Positions 13,607-21,169 of a DNA stretch of 23,290 nucleotides are shown here, in pieces; position 1 is the first letter of the stretch; each line of letters opens with the position of its first letter. The stretch comes from JBBPXY01 sp038200435. GTDB taxonomy: Bacteria > Actinomycetota > Thermoleophilia > Solirubrobacterales > Solirubrobacteraceae. The stretch covers positions 1 to 23,290 of the forward strand of contig JBBPXY010000065.1 in the NCBI GenBank assembly GCA_038200435.1, read 5' to 3'. The notes beneath the pieces are model-generated. The model saw only the letters and a list, made by a program, of their open reading frames with translations. It made no database searches and was not told the DNA's origin. Made by a program: the position numbers and the translations under genes.

Positions 13607-15202
13607 ATGAGCAGCGTCGAGCTCTACGACGCCACCCTGCGCGACGGCATGGGCGGTGCTGGCATCACCCTCACCGCGGAGGAGAAGGTGCAGGTTGTGC
13701 ACCGGCTCGACGAGCTCGGCGTGCATCTCATCGAGGCCGGCTTCCCGGCGTCGAACCCGAAGGAGCAGGAGCTCTTCGAGCGGCTGGCGGCGGAGCGGCT
13801 CGAGCACGCCGAGATCGCGGCCTTCGGGATGACCCGCCGGCGTGACGCAACCGTTGACGAGGACGAGGGCCTGCGCGTGCTTGCGGACTCCTTCGCGCCG
13901 GTGTGCACCCTCGTCGGCAAGTCCTCGACCCTGCACGTCGACCGGGTGGTGCGAGCCGGGCGCGAGGAGAACCTGGCGATGATCGCGGAGTCCGTGGCCT
14001 TCCTCGTGCGCCACGGCAAGCGCGTGCTCTTCGACGCCGAGCATTTCTTCGACGGCTGGCGGGCTGACCCCGACTACGCCCTTTCGTGCCTGCGTGCGGC
14101 GGCTGACGCTGGGGCAGAGCGGCTCGTCTTGTGCGACACGAATGGCTCCTCGCTCCCGTCACAGGTGAGCGCGGCGGTCGCGGCGGTGGCCGCCGCGCTG
14201 CCGCAGAATCGGCTCGGTATCCACACGCACAACGATGCGGAGTGCGCCGTGGCGAACACGCTTGTTGCCGTCGAGGCCGGGGCCACGCAGGTGCAGGGCA
14301 CGATGAACGGCATTGGCGAGCGCACGGGCAACGCCAACCTCGTCTCGATCATCGCCGACCTGCAGCTGAAGATGGGCCGTCCGGTCGTCTCGGAGGCTCA
14401 GCTCGGGCGCCTCACCGAGGCCGCGCATTTCGTCGACGAGCTGCTCAACCGTTCCCCGCGCTCCGACCAGGCCTACGTGGGCAAGAGCGCGTTCGCCCAC
14501 AAGGCCGGCATGCACGCGGCGGGCTCCCGCAGCGAGCCGACCGCCTTCGAGCACGTCGATCCCGCCCTCGTCGGCAACCACCGCGACGTGCTCGTCTCCG
14601 AGCTCGCCGGCCGTGCGACGGTTACCGAGAAGGCCGAAGCGGCCGGTCTCGACTTCGACGCCGCTACCGCGACCCGCACGGTCGAGCGCCTGAAGGCTCT
14701 CGAGCATGCCGGCTACCACTTCGAGGCCGCTGACGGGTCGTTCGAGCTGCTGCTGCGCAAGGAGAGCGGCGCGTACGAGCCCCTGTTCCGGCTCGAGTCG
14801 TGGCGCGCGATCGTCGAGAAGCGAGCCGACGGGAAGGTCGAGACCGAGGCGACCGTGAAGATCTGGGTGGGCGGCGAGCGCTACGTGCGCACCGCCGAGG
14901 GCAACGGCCCGGTGAACGCGCTCGACCGCGCCCTGCGCTCGGCGATCGGCGAGATCTACCCGCACCTGCGCGACATCGAGCTCGTCAACTTCAAGGTGCG
15001 CATCCTCGACGAGGTCAAGGGCACCGGCGCGGTCACGCGCGTGCTTCTCGACGCGTCCGACGGACACGAGGCCTGGGGCACGATTGGCGTCTCTGAGAAC
15101 ATCATCGAGGCCTCCTGGGAAGCGCTCGTCGACTCGCTTGAGCACGGGATGCAACCCGGTCGCGTGCGCCCGTCGCCTGGTCCGGGCGCCGCTCGCGCGT
15201 GA
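13607..15202 (+). CDS. cimA: Citramalate synthase (CimA type)
   Basis: CimA condenses pyruvate and acetyl-CoA to (R)-citramalate, giving threonine-independent isoleucine through LeuCD and LeuB. The 531-residue length and blocks such as LYDATLRDGM, FDAEHFFDGW, CDTNGSSLPSQV, GIHTHNDAECAVANT (metal ligands His206, His208), NGIGERTGNANLVSI and KSAFAHKAGMHAAG match the long CimA group rather than LeuA. A C-terminal allosteric domain occupies about residues 400-515. The N-terminal signature is unusual: the HMGL-like pattern L-R-D-G-x-Q has Gly16 in place of Gln, and the usual following Gly-Glu-Gly reads Gly-Ala-Gly. The Asp13 metal ligand and Arg12 are retained. The ATG is 4 nt after ilvE, and the stop overlaps the next gene (GTGA). 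Confidence 0.93.
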   Translation: MSSVELYDATLRDGMGGAGITLTAEEKVQVVHRLDELGVHLIEAGFPASNPKEQELFERLAAERLEHAEIAAFGMTRRRDATVDEDEGLRVLADSFAPVCTLVGKSSTLHVDRVVRAGREENLAMIAESVAFLVRHGKRVLFDAEHFFDGWRADPDYALSCLRAAADAGAERLVLCDTNGSSLPSQVSAAVAAVAAALPQNRLGIHTHNDAECAVANTLVAVEAGATQVQGTMNGIGERTGNANLVSIIADLQLKMGRPVVSEAQLGRLTEAAHFVDELLNRSPRSDQAYVGKSAFAHKAGMHAAGSRSEPTAFEHVDPALVGNHRDVLVSELAGRATVTEKAEAAGLDFDAATATRTVERLKALEHAGYHFEAADGSFELLLRKESGAYEPLFRLESWRAIVEKRADGKVETEATVKIWVGGERYVRTAEGNGPVNALDRALRSAIGEIYPHLRDIELVNFKVRILDEVKGTGAVTRVLLDASDGHEAWGTIGVSENIIEASWEALVDSLEHGMQPGRVRPSPGPGAARA

Positions 15203-16296
15203 TCCCGCTCGCCCGGCCCGTCCTCGGCGCCGAGGAGGAGGGGCGGGTGCTCGAGGTGCTGCGTTCGGGCCAGCTGTCGCTCGGCCCGCGGCTTGCGGAG
15301 TTCGAGACCGCGTTCGCCTCCCGGCTGGGCGTCGCGCACGCCAGCGCCGTATCGAGCGGCACCGCCGGGCTGCATCTCGCGCTGCGCGCGGCGGGCGTGG
15401 GGGAGGGCGACGAGGTGATCACGTCGCCGCTCTCGTTCGTGGCCAGCGCAAACGCGATCCTCTACGAGCGCGCGCGCCCGGTGTTCGTCGACATCGATCC
15501 GCGGACGCTCAACCTCGATCCGGCTGGCGCGGCCGCCGCTGTCGGCGAGCGCACGACGGCGGTGCTGCCGGTGCACATCTTCGGCTACCCGGCGGATCTG
15601 CCCGCCTTCGAACGGCTCGGCCTGCCGATCGTCGAAGACGCCTGCGAGGCGCTCGGCGCCGTGCACGCGGACGGTGTACCGGTCGGCGGTCGCGGGCATC
15701 CGGCGGTCTTCGGCTTCTACGCCAACAAGCAGCTCACCACCGGTGAGGGCGGGATGGTCACGACGGGCGACCCCGCCGTGAAGGAGCGAGTCGACTCCGA
15801 GCGCAACCAGGGCCGCGCCCCCGACATGGGCTGGCTCGATCACGACCGCCTCGGCTTCAACTACCGGCTCTCCGACATCGCCTGTGCGCTGGGGTTGGCC
15901 CAGCTCGACCGCCTCGACGGCATGCTCGCGGACCGGGCCCGCGTCGCGGGCTGGTACTACGAGGCGCTGATCGGCATCGAGGGCCTCGACCTGCCGTGCC
16001 GCGACTCCGGCGGCGCCGAGCGCGGCTGGTTCGTCTGGGTCGTGCAGCTTCCGCGCGGGGTCGACCGCGACGGGACGATCCGCGCGCTGGGTGAGCGCGG
16101 GGTACAGAGCAAGCCCTATCTCCCGGCGATCCACCTCATGTCCTTCTACCGCGAGCAGTTCGGTCACCGCGAGGGCGAGTTCCCGATCTGCGAAGACGTC
16201 GCGGCACGCTCGCTGGCGCTGCCGTTCTTCCCGGAGATGACCCAGGGGCAGGTCGAGCAGGTGGGCCAAGAGCTCCGCGCGGTAATCGGCGCGTAG
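15199..16296 (+). CDS. DegT/DnrJ/EryC1/StrS family aminotransferase
   Basis: A 365-residue PLP aminotransferase of the sugar-aminotransferase family. It has the N-terminal IPLARPVLGAEEEGRVLEVL, SSGTAGLHLALRAAGVG for cofactor-phosphate binding, VEDACEALGA with the PLP-contacting Asp, and the Schiff-base Lys177 in FGFYANKQLTTGEGG. GFNYRLSDIACALGLAQL follows. The family usually aminates keto-sugars for cell-surface polysaccharides or antibiotics, but no nucleotide-sugar gene is present here. Its GTG start overlaps the cimA stop by 4 nt (GTGA), so it is cotranslated with the branched-chain operon. Whether it acts in amino-acid or sugar metabolism cannot be told from the sequence. Confidence 0.9.
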   Translation: MIPLARPVLGAEEEGRVLEVLRSGQLSLGPRLAEFETAFASRLGVAHASAVSSGTAGLHLALRAAGVGEGDEVITSPLSFVASANAILYERARPVFVDIDPRTLNLDPAGAAAAVGERTTAVLPVHIFGYPADLPAFERLGLPIVEDACEALGAVHADGVPVGGRGHPAVFGFYANKQLTTGEGGMVTTGDPAVKERVDSERNQGRAPDMGWLDHDRLGFNYRLSDIACALGLAQLDRLDGMLADRARVAGWYYEALIGIEGLDLPCRDSGGAERGWFVWVVQLPRGVDRDGTIRALGERGVQSKPYLPAIHLMSFYREQFGHREGEFPICEDVAARSLALPFFPEMTQGQVEQVGQELRAVIGA

Positions 16297-16312
16297 CCGC
16301 GCGGGGCGTTGC

Positions 16313-16318
16313 CATACT
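16313..16318 (+). promoter_or_regulatory. Candidate leaderless promoter of the small membrane protein
   Basis: CATACT ends 7 nt before the GTG at 16326. There is no ribosome-binding site in the 29-nt gap after the aminotransferase gene. Confidence 0.35.
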
Positions 16319-16325
16319 CGAAAGT

Positions 16326-16691
16326 GTGGGTTCTCGGCGTATCGGGCGGGGCAGGCGGGAGCAGCGCAAGGCGCAGCTGACGGGAGCTGCGGGGCTGCTC
16401 GCCGCCGCGGCTTTGCCGTGGCTGCTGTTCCACCGCGTGATCACCGACATCGCCTCGGAGTTCAGGGTCGACGCCCGCTATTTCCTGGCGGAGTGCTCGC
16501 CGTGGTTCCTGATCGTGCTCGGACTCGCCTTCCTGCTGCCCGTCGTCTTCTCGGCCGGCCGCGATCCCGAGAGCCGGTTCTACCCGCGCGCGCGCGGCGC
16601 CTACATGGGCTGGGGTGTCACGCTCTACATCCTCGGCTTCATCCTGGCCAGCCAGGTGGCGCAGCTCATGCACCTGACGGGCAACGGCTGA
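16326..16691 (+). CDS. Small membrane protein of unknown function
   Basis: A 121-residue protein not assigned to a family. A basic cytoplasmic N-terminus (RRIGRGRREQRK) is followed by three hydrophobic segments at about residues 19-36 (GAAGLLAAAALPWLLFH), 60-76 (WFLIVLGLAFLLPVVF) and 94-112 (GWGVTLYILGFILASQVAQL). The positive-inside rule puts the N-terminus inside. Codon use matches the neighbours. The GTG at 16326 fits a leaderless start 7 nt after a CATACT box; a GTG two bases earlier is out of this frame. It lies between the DegT aminotransferase and argH on the same strand, but no functional link is visible. Confidence 0.7.
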   Translation: MGSRRIGRGRREQRKAQLTGAAGLLAAAALPWLLFHRVITDIASEFRVDARYFLAECSPWFLIVLGLAFLLPVVFSAGRDPESRFYPRARGAYMGWGVTLYILGFILASQVAQLMHLTGNG

Positions 16692-16705
16692 GGCGGAGGC
16701 GCATC

Positions 16706-16711
16706 TAGACT
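16706..16711 (+). promoter_or_regulatory. Candidate leaderless promoter of argH
   Basis: TAGACT ends 6 nt before the GTG start at 16718. No Shine-Dalgarno precedes the start. Confidence 0.4.
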
Positions 16712-16717
16712 CGCGGC

Positions 16718-18091
16718 GTGTCGCGCTTCGCTCAGCCGCCAGACGCCGTCTTCCACAAGCTGAACGCCTCTCTCGCCTACGACTGGCGGCTCGGTCCGTA
16801 CGACCTCGAGCTTTCGCGGGCGCACGCGGCGATGCTCGCATCGCGCGGGATCATCTCCGCCGCGGAGCGCGACTCGTTGCACGACGGGCTCGACCGGGTG
16901 GCGCGCGAGCTCGACGATGGCTCCTTCGAGTTCGATCCGGGCGACGAGGACATCCACATGGCCATCGAGCGCCGGCTCAGCGCGATCGCCGGGCCCGTCG
17001 GCGGCAAGCTCCACACGGCCCGGTCGCGCAACGATCAGGTCGCCACGGACATGGCTCTTTTCGTGCGGGCCCACGCACACGCAGCGGTCGAGGGCATCGC
17101 CGAGCTGATGCGCACGCTCGTCGAGGTTGCCGAGCGCCATCTCGACTGGCCGATGCCGGCCTACACCCACCTTCAGCGCGCCCAGCCCGTGTATCTCAGC
17201 CACCACCTGCTCGCCTACTTCTGGATGCTCGAGCGCGACGCCGAGCGCTTCCGCGCGGTGGGCGCGGCGACGGGCAAGCTGCCCCTCGGCGCGGGCGCTT
17301 TGGCGGGGGTCAACTTCGACACCGACCGGGGGATGGTCGCCCGCGAGCTGGGGTTCGCGGGCGTGGCGGAGAACTCGATCGACGCGGTGTCCAACCGTGA
17401 CTTCGTCCTCGACTACCTGGCTGCCGCGGCCACGTGCGGGATGCACCTCTCGCGCCTGGGCGCCGAGATCGTGCTGTGGTCGAGCGAGGAGTTCGGCTTC
17501 TGCGAGGTCGCCGACGCGTGGGCCTCGGGCTCGTCGCTCATGCCGCAGAAGAAGAACCCCGACGCGGCCGAGCTGTTGCGCGCCAAGGCTCCCCGGCTGA
17601 GCGCCCACTTCGTCGGATTGCACGGCGTCCTTCACGCGCTCCCGCTCACCTACAACAAGGACTTACAGGAGGACAAGGAGCATCTCTTTGACGCCGTCGA
17701 CACGCTCGAGCTCTGCCTGGCGGCAGCTTCGGGAATGCTCGGCACGATCGAGTTCCGCGCCGAGCGCCTGGCCGCCGCGGCCGCCGACGAGCTCCTCGCC
17801 GCCACCGACATCGCGGACCTGCTCGTGCGCCGCGGGGTGCCGTTCCGTGAGGCCCACGGCGTGGTCGCGGGCCTGGTGAGGGATGCGCTGGAGCGCGGGC
17901 GATCGCTTTCCAGCTTCGCGCCCGATGAGCTGCGGGCCCACTCCGAGCTGCTCGCCGACGGAGAGCTGACTGAGCTGCTCCAGGGCCGCGGGTGGATCGA
18001 GTCGAAGGTCTCGGAGGGCGGCACGAGTCTCGAGCGCGTGCGCGAGCAGCTCGGCCGGGCGCGCGAGACGCTGGCCGTCATGGCCCGCTGA
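16718..18091 (+). CDS. argH: Argininosuccinate lyase
   Basis: ArgH splits argininosuccinate into arginine and fumarate, the last arginine step; the active protein is a cytoplasmic tetramer. The 457-residue length is typical. Conserved regions of the fumarase/aspartase superfamily are present: HTARSRNDQVATDMALFVR near residue 100, the THLQRAQP region with catalytic His, and the signature GSSLMPQKKNPDAAELLRAK with the serine loop at 272-281. The start is GTG 16718, 6 nt after a TAGACT box, which suggests a leaderless mRNA. No other arg gene is in the window. A DNA glycosylase follows 4 nt after the stop. Confidence 0.96.
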   Translation: MSRFAQPPDAVFHKLNASLAYDWRLGPYDLELSRAHAAMLASRGIISAAERDSLHDGLDRVARELDDGSFEFDPGDEDIHMAIERRLSAIAGPVGGKLHTARSRNDQVATDMALFVRAHAHAAVEGIAELMRTLVEVAERHLDWPMPAYTHLQRAQPVYLSHHLLAYFWMLERDAERFRAVGAATGKLPLGAGALAGVNFDTDRGMVARELGFAGVAENSIDAVSNRDFVLDYLAAAATCGMHLSRLGAEIVLWSSEEFGFCEVADAWASGSSLMPQKKNPDAAELLRAKAPRLSAHFVGLHGVLHALPLTYNKDLQEDKEHLFDAVDTLELCLAAASGMLGTIEFRAERLAAAAADELLAATDIADLLVRRGVPFREAHGVVAGLVRDALERGRSLSSFAPDELRAHSELLADGELTELLQGRGWIESKVSEGGTSLERVREQLGRARETLAVMAR

Positions 18092-18095
18092 CGAG

Positions 18096-18698
18096 TTGGA
18101 CCAGGGTTTCTACGAGCGGGACGTTCTCGGCGTCGCTCGCGCCCTGGTCGGGTGCGTCGTGCGCCACGGCCCCACGAGCGGCATCGTGGTCGAGACCGAG
18201 GCCTACCACGACTCCGAGGCGGCGTGCCACGCGCACGTGGGCCTGACAGCCCGGACCCATGTGTTGTTCGGGCCCCCCGGCCGGGCCTACGTCTATCGCT
18301 CCTACGGCATCCACGCCCTGCTGAACGCTGTCGCCGAGCCCGAGGGTGTCGGGGCGGCAGTGCTCATCCGGGCGCTCGAGCCGCGCGACGGGATCGGGCT
18401 CATGATCGAGCGCAGGGGTCGCGAGAACGTCGAGGAGCTGTGCGCCGGGCCCGGGCGCCTGACGCAGGCGCTCGGCATCGGGCTCGACCTGAACGACACT
18501 GGGCTGAACGCCGGGCCGGTCGCGATCGACCCGCGTCCTGCGGAGATCCCCGCGCCCCGCCTCGTGGCCGGGCCGCGAATCGGGATCACCAAGGCCGCCG
18601 AGCTCCCGTGGCGATTCTGCGCGCACGGCAGCCGCTTCGTGTCCCGCCCGTGGCCTGCGGGGCTCGAGGCGCCCCGCCGCGTCGCCGCGCGGAACTAG
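18096..18698 (+). CDS. DNA-3-methyladenine glycosylase (AAG/MPG family)
   Basis: This enzyme removes alkylated purines such as 3-methyladenine from DNA, starting base-excision repair. The 200-residue protein matches the AAG (not AlkA/Tag) family: DFY-like GFYERDVLGVARALVG at the start, the catalytic VVETEAYHD block (Glu35, Tyr37), then HAHVGLTARTHVLFGPPGRA, YVYRSYGIHALLNAV, and a C-terminal GPRIGITKAAELPWRF. It starts with TTG at 18096, 4 nt after argH, without a clear ribosome-binding site, so it probably depends on coupling to argH. A GC hairpin terminator follows 10 bases after its stop. Confidence 0.92.
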   Translation: MDQGFYERDVLGVARALVGCVVRHGPTSGIVVETEAYHDSEAACHAHVGLTARTHVLFGPPGRAYVYRSYGIHALLNAVAEPEGVGAAVLIRALEPRDGIGLMIERRGRENVEELCAGPGRLTQALGIGLDLNDTGLNAGPVAIDPRPAEIPAPRLVAGPRIGITKAAELPWRFCAHGSRFVSRPWPAGLEAPRRVAARN

Positions 18699-18707
18699 CG
18701 CTCAGAC

Positions 18708-18730
18708 GGGCACCTCGCCGTGCCCTCTTT
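18708..18730 (+). terminator. Rho-independent terminator-like hairpin
   Basis: GGGCAC (18708-18713), loop CTCGCC, GTGCCC (18720-18725), then TCTTT. This closes the argH-glycosylase unit, 10 bases after the stop. The stem is only 6 bp and the T-tract is short. Confidence 0.55.
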
Positions 18731-18742
18731 GACCAAGTCCCA

Positions 18743-18765
18743 GGGCCGGCCTCAGCGACCGGCCC
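18743..18765 (-). terminator. GC hairpin across the stop of the penicillin-binding protein gene
   Basis: GGGCCGG (18743-18749) pairs with CCGGCCC (18759-18765) around a 9-nt loop containing the minus-strand stop codon. There is no real T-run beyond it, so it may be a weak terminator or 3'-end stabiliser. Confidence 0.35.
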
Positions 18766-21028
18766 CGCCCGTTCCTTGACTGGTGCCCGTGCGGGGCGGG
18801 ACTCTTCGCGGGGTAGGCGCCGGGGTCGGCTGAGGCGCCACGCGGCGCGTGGGCGTCTGGGCCGGGGCGGGCACCGGCGGCGTGGTCGTGGTGGGCGTAG
18901 TCGGGGTGGCCGGCGCGGTCGTGGCCGGCGCCGTCGCCGTCGTCGTCGGAACCGTGGTAGTGGGCACCGTCGTCGTGGGCGCGGTGTTGAGCGGGGCGAC
19001 GGGCGGTCTCTGCGGATGGCGCGCGGTGAAGATGTCGAGAGCCGAGCTCATGAAGTCGTGCCAGATCAGAGCCGGGAAGGTTCCGCCTTCGACCGGCCCG
19101 CCGCGGAAGTCGGTCTTCATCGACTTGAGGCTCTGCGGGTAGCCAACCCAGACAGCCACGGTAAGCCTGTCGTTCCAACCGGTGAACCAAGCGTCGCCGT
19201 AGTTCTCGGTGGTACCGGTCTTGCCCGCTGCGAAGCCCGGGATCGCCGCGGCCCGGCCGGTGCCGCTCTGCACAACGCTCTGCAGGATGGTGCCGACCTG
19301 TCCCGCCACACCGCGCGGGAGCACCCGGTCGTACTGGGGCTTGTTGCGGGCGACGAGACGGTTGTCGGCGTCTCTTACCTCATGCACGGCAATCGGCGCG
19401 CGCTCGCCGGCGCCGACGTCGGTGTCCGACACGCGCCGGCCGCCGGTGGCGAAGGTCTCGTAGGCGTGGGCGAGGTCGAGCGGCGTGACGCCCTCCTTGA
19501 GGCCGCCGAGCGTCGTCGCGTAGTTGTGGGAGATCGGTGTGCGAATTCCCATCTCCTGCGCGAGGCGGGCAATGCGCGGCACGCCGACCTTGATGCCGAC
19601 CTCGGCGTAGACGGAGTTGTCGGACACGGTCATCGCCCCCGCGAGGGTGTTGGAACCGGAGTACGAGTTGCCGAAGTTGTTGACCACGAAGCGCTCGGTG
19701 CCTCCGCGCGAGCCAGGGACCTTGAAGGACTTCTTCCGGGAGCTGAACGTCGAATCGGGCGAGAAGCCCTTCTCGAGGGCCGCGGCGAGGGTGAACGGCT
19801 TGAACGACGAGCCGGGCTGGCGCTGGCCCTGCGTGGCCAGGTTGAACGACGAGCGCGTGTAATCGCTGCCCCCGACCATTGCGCGCACCTCACCGGTCAG
19901 GTTGTCGATCGCCACGAGGGCGGCGGAGGGATGGTCGCCCGGGCTGCCGAGCCAGCCGCTCACCGCCTTCTCGGCCGCCCGCTGGAGGTCGAGATCGAGC
20001 GAAGTCTTGATCTTCAGCCCACCGGCGAAGGCCCGCGTGGGGCCGAACTTGTTGACGATCTGCTGGCGCGCCCAGCTCGTGAAGTAAGGCGACTGGGTCT
20101 TCTCCTGAGGGGGAGTGAGGTCGTTCTGCGTCGGCAGGGCCTCTCGCAGAGCCGACTGGTACTCCGGCTCGGTGAGGGACCCCTGATCCCGCATGTCGCG
20201 CAGCACCAGGTTGCGGCGCCCAGTCGATGCGACGGGGTGCGCGATCGGGTCAAAGGCGGTCGGCGAGGCAACGATGCCGGCGAGCAGCGCGGCCTCGGCC
20301 GGCCGCAGCTGCCGGGCGCACGGGTCCGTGATCGACCGCCCGCAGGGCACGTGCTGCTGGGCGAAGTAGGTGCGCGCTGCCGACTCGATGCCGTAGGCGC
20401 CCTGGCCGAAGTAGGTCGAGTTCAGGTACTCGGTGAGGATCTTGTCCTTGGACCACTTGCGCGTCAGGTGATAGGCGAGCGCGGCCTCGCGCAGCTTTTC
20501 GAAGACCGTGCGATTGTTCTGGGCCGAGAGGGCGTTCTTGACGAACTGCTGGGTGATCGTCGAGCCGCCCTGAAGGGACTTCTGCGCGATCAGGTCGGAG
20601 TAGAGCGCGCGGCCCATGCCCTTCAGGTCGATGCCCTGGTTCTGGTAGAAGCGCTTGTCCTCCACCGCGATGATCGCGTTGCGCATGACCGGGGCGATCT
20701 GGTCGAAGGAGACGAGCACCACGTTCTTGGAGCCGGTGAGGATCCCCAGGGGTTTGCCATGCACGTCGAGCAGTTGCGAGTTGCGCGCGTTGCGGAACTG
20801 CTCGCGGTCCTCGAGCTTGGGTAGGTCGGCGGCGACCGCCATCATCATCCCGAACATGGTGGAGATGAAGGCGAGGGTCCCGAGCCCGGCGAGGATCAGG
20901 GCGAGCCGCAGCTTCTTCACCTTGGGCCGCGCTGGCCCGTCCGGTGTGCGGCGGCCCCGAAGCCGGTCGATGAGCGAGGAGACGCGCGCAGCGGCGCCGT
21001 TCGACGAGGTGAGATCGCGGAGGCTCAT
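18752..21028 (-). CDS. Class A penicillin-binding protein (bifunctional transglycosylase/transpeptidase)
   Basis: This enzyme polymerises and cross-links peptidoglycan outside the membrane. Counting from ATG 21028 (758 residues): a basic cytoplasmic tail, a membrane anchor at 40-62, then a GT51 transglycosylase domain with catalytic Glu123 (VEDKRFY) and LQGGSTITQQFVKNAL. The transpeptidase domain follows with SxxK at Ser407-Lys410 (PGSSFKPF), SDN at 469-471 and KTG at 603-605. The last ~80 residues are a Thr/Pro/Ala-rich, low-complexity tail (TTTVPTTT-type repeats), as often seen in actinobacterial PonA proteins. An in-frame GTG at 21085 would add 19 residues; neither start has a ribosome-binding site. 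The gene is divergent from tyrS. A ~2.7-kb frame on the opposite strand is a codon-bias shadow. Confidence 0.95.
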   Translation of the reverse strand: MSLRDLTSSNGAAARVSSLIDRLRGRRTPDGPARPKVKKLRLALILAGLGTLAFISTMFGMMMAVAADLPKLEDREQFRNARNSQLLDVHGKPLGILTGSKNVVLVSFDQIAPVMRNAIIAVEDKRFYQNQGIDLKGMGRALYSDLIAQKSLQGGSTITQQFVKNALSAQNNRTVFEKLREAALAYHLTRKWSKDKILTEYLNSTYFGQGAYGIESAARTYFAQQHVPCGRSITDPCARQLRPAEAALLAGIVASPTAFDPIAHPVASTGRRNLVLRDMRDQGSLTEPEYQSALREALPTQNDLTPPQEKTQSPYFTSWARQQIVNKFGPTRAFAGGLKIKTSLDLDLQRAAEKAVSGWLGSPGDHPSAALVAIDNLTGEVRAMVGGSDYTRSSFNLATQGQRQPGSSFKPFTLAAALEKGFSPDSTFSSRKKSFKVPGSRGGTERFVVNNFGNSYSGSNTLAGAMTVSDNSVYAEVGIKVGVPRIARLAQEMGIRTPISHNYATTLGGLKEGVTPLDLAHAYETFATGGRRVSDTDVGAGERAPIAVHEVRDADNRLVARNKPQYDRVLPRGVAGQVGTILQSVVQSGTGRAAAIPGFAAGKTGTTENYGDAWFTGWNDRLTVAVWVGYPQSLKSMKTDFRGGPVEGGTFPALIWHDFMSSALDIFTARHPQRPPVAPLNTAPTTTVPTTTVPTTTATAPATTAPATPTTPTTTTPPVPAPAQTPTRRVAPQPTPAPTPRRVPPRTGTSQGTGGAGR
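18857..18988 (-). repeat. Low-complexity Thr/Pro repeat coding tract in the penicillin-binding protein tail
   Basis: Degenerate repeats of ACC/ACG/CCG-type codons encode runs such as APTTTVPTTTVPTTTATAP at about residues 683-724. The unit is irregular, so this is a protein linker or wall-spanning tail rather than a DNA repeat element. Confidence 0.7.
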
Positions 21029-21151
21029 ACGGCTTTCGGGCTGGGCGCCGGCGGGGCGCCCTGAAGGGGTTCGGCGGGGTCTCACGGGATGCGGACCCGG
21101 GCCGGCGGGGCGATTGGCCGGATTGAAGCTCGGCCCACCGGAACGGGTGCG

Positions 21152-21161
21152 AGTCTAGCAT
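21152..21161. promoter_or_regulatory. Symmetric overlapping -10 boxes of tyrS and the penicillin-binding protein gene
   Basis: AGTCTAGCAT reads TAGCAT on the plus strand (21156-21161), 8 nt before the tyrS ATG. It reads TAGACT on the minus strand (21157 to 21152), about 66 nt before the minus-strand GTG at 21085. The central TA is shared, so both directions could fire from one melted site. Confidence 0.45.
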
Positions 21162-21169
21162 TGGCCCCG

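Noticed and set aside
18840..19000. Apparent repeat array (CRISPR or satellite)
   Set aside because: There are no fixed-length repeats or spacers. It is codon repetition for the Thr/Pro tail of the penicillin-binding protein.
18152..20824. An 890-codon open frame on the plus strand
   Set aside because: It is antisense to the penicillin-binding protein, whose catalytic motifs are all in the minus frame. The plus-strand translation is Arg/Gly/Val-rich low complexity, typical of GC-rich shadow frames, and its start also overlaps the DNA glycosylase.
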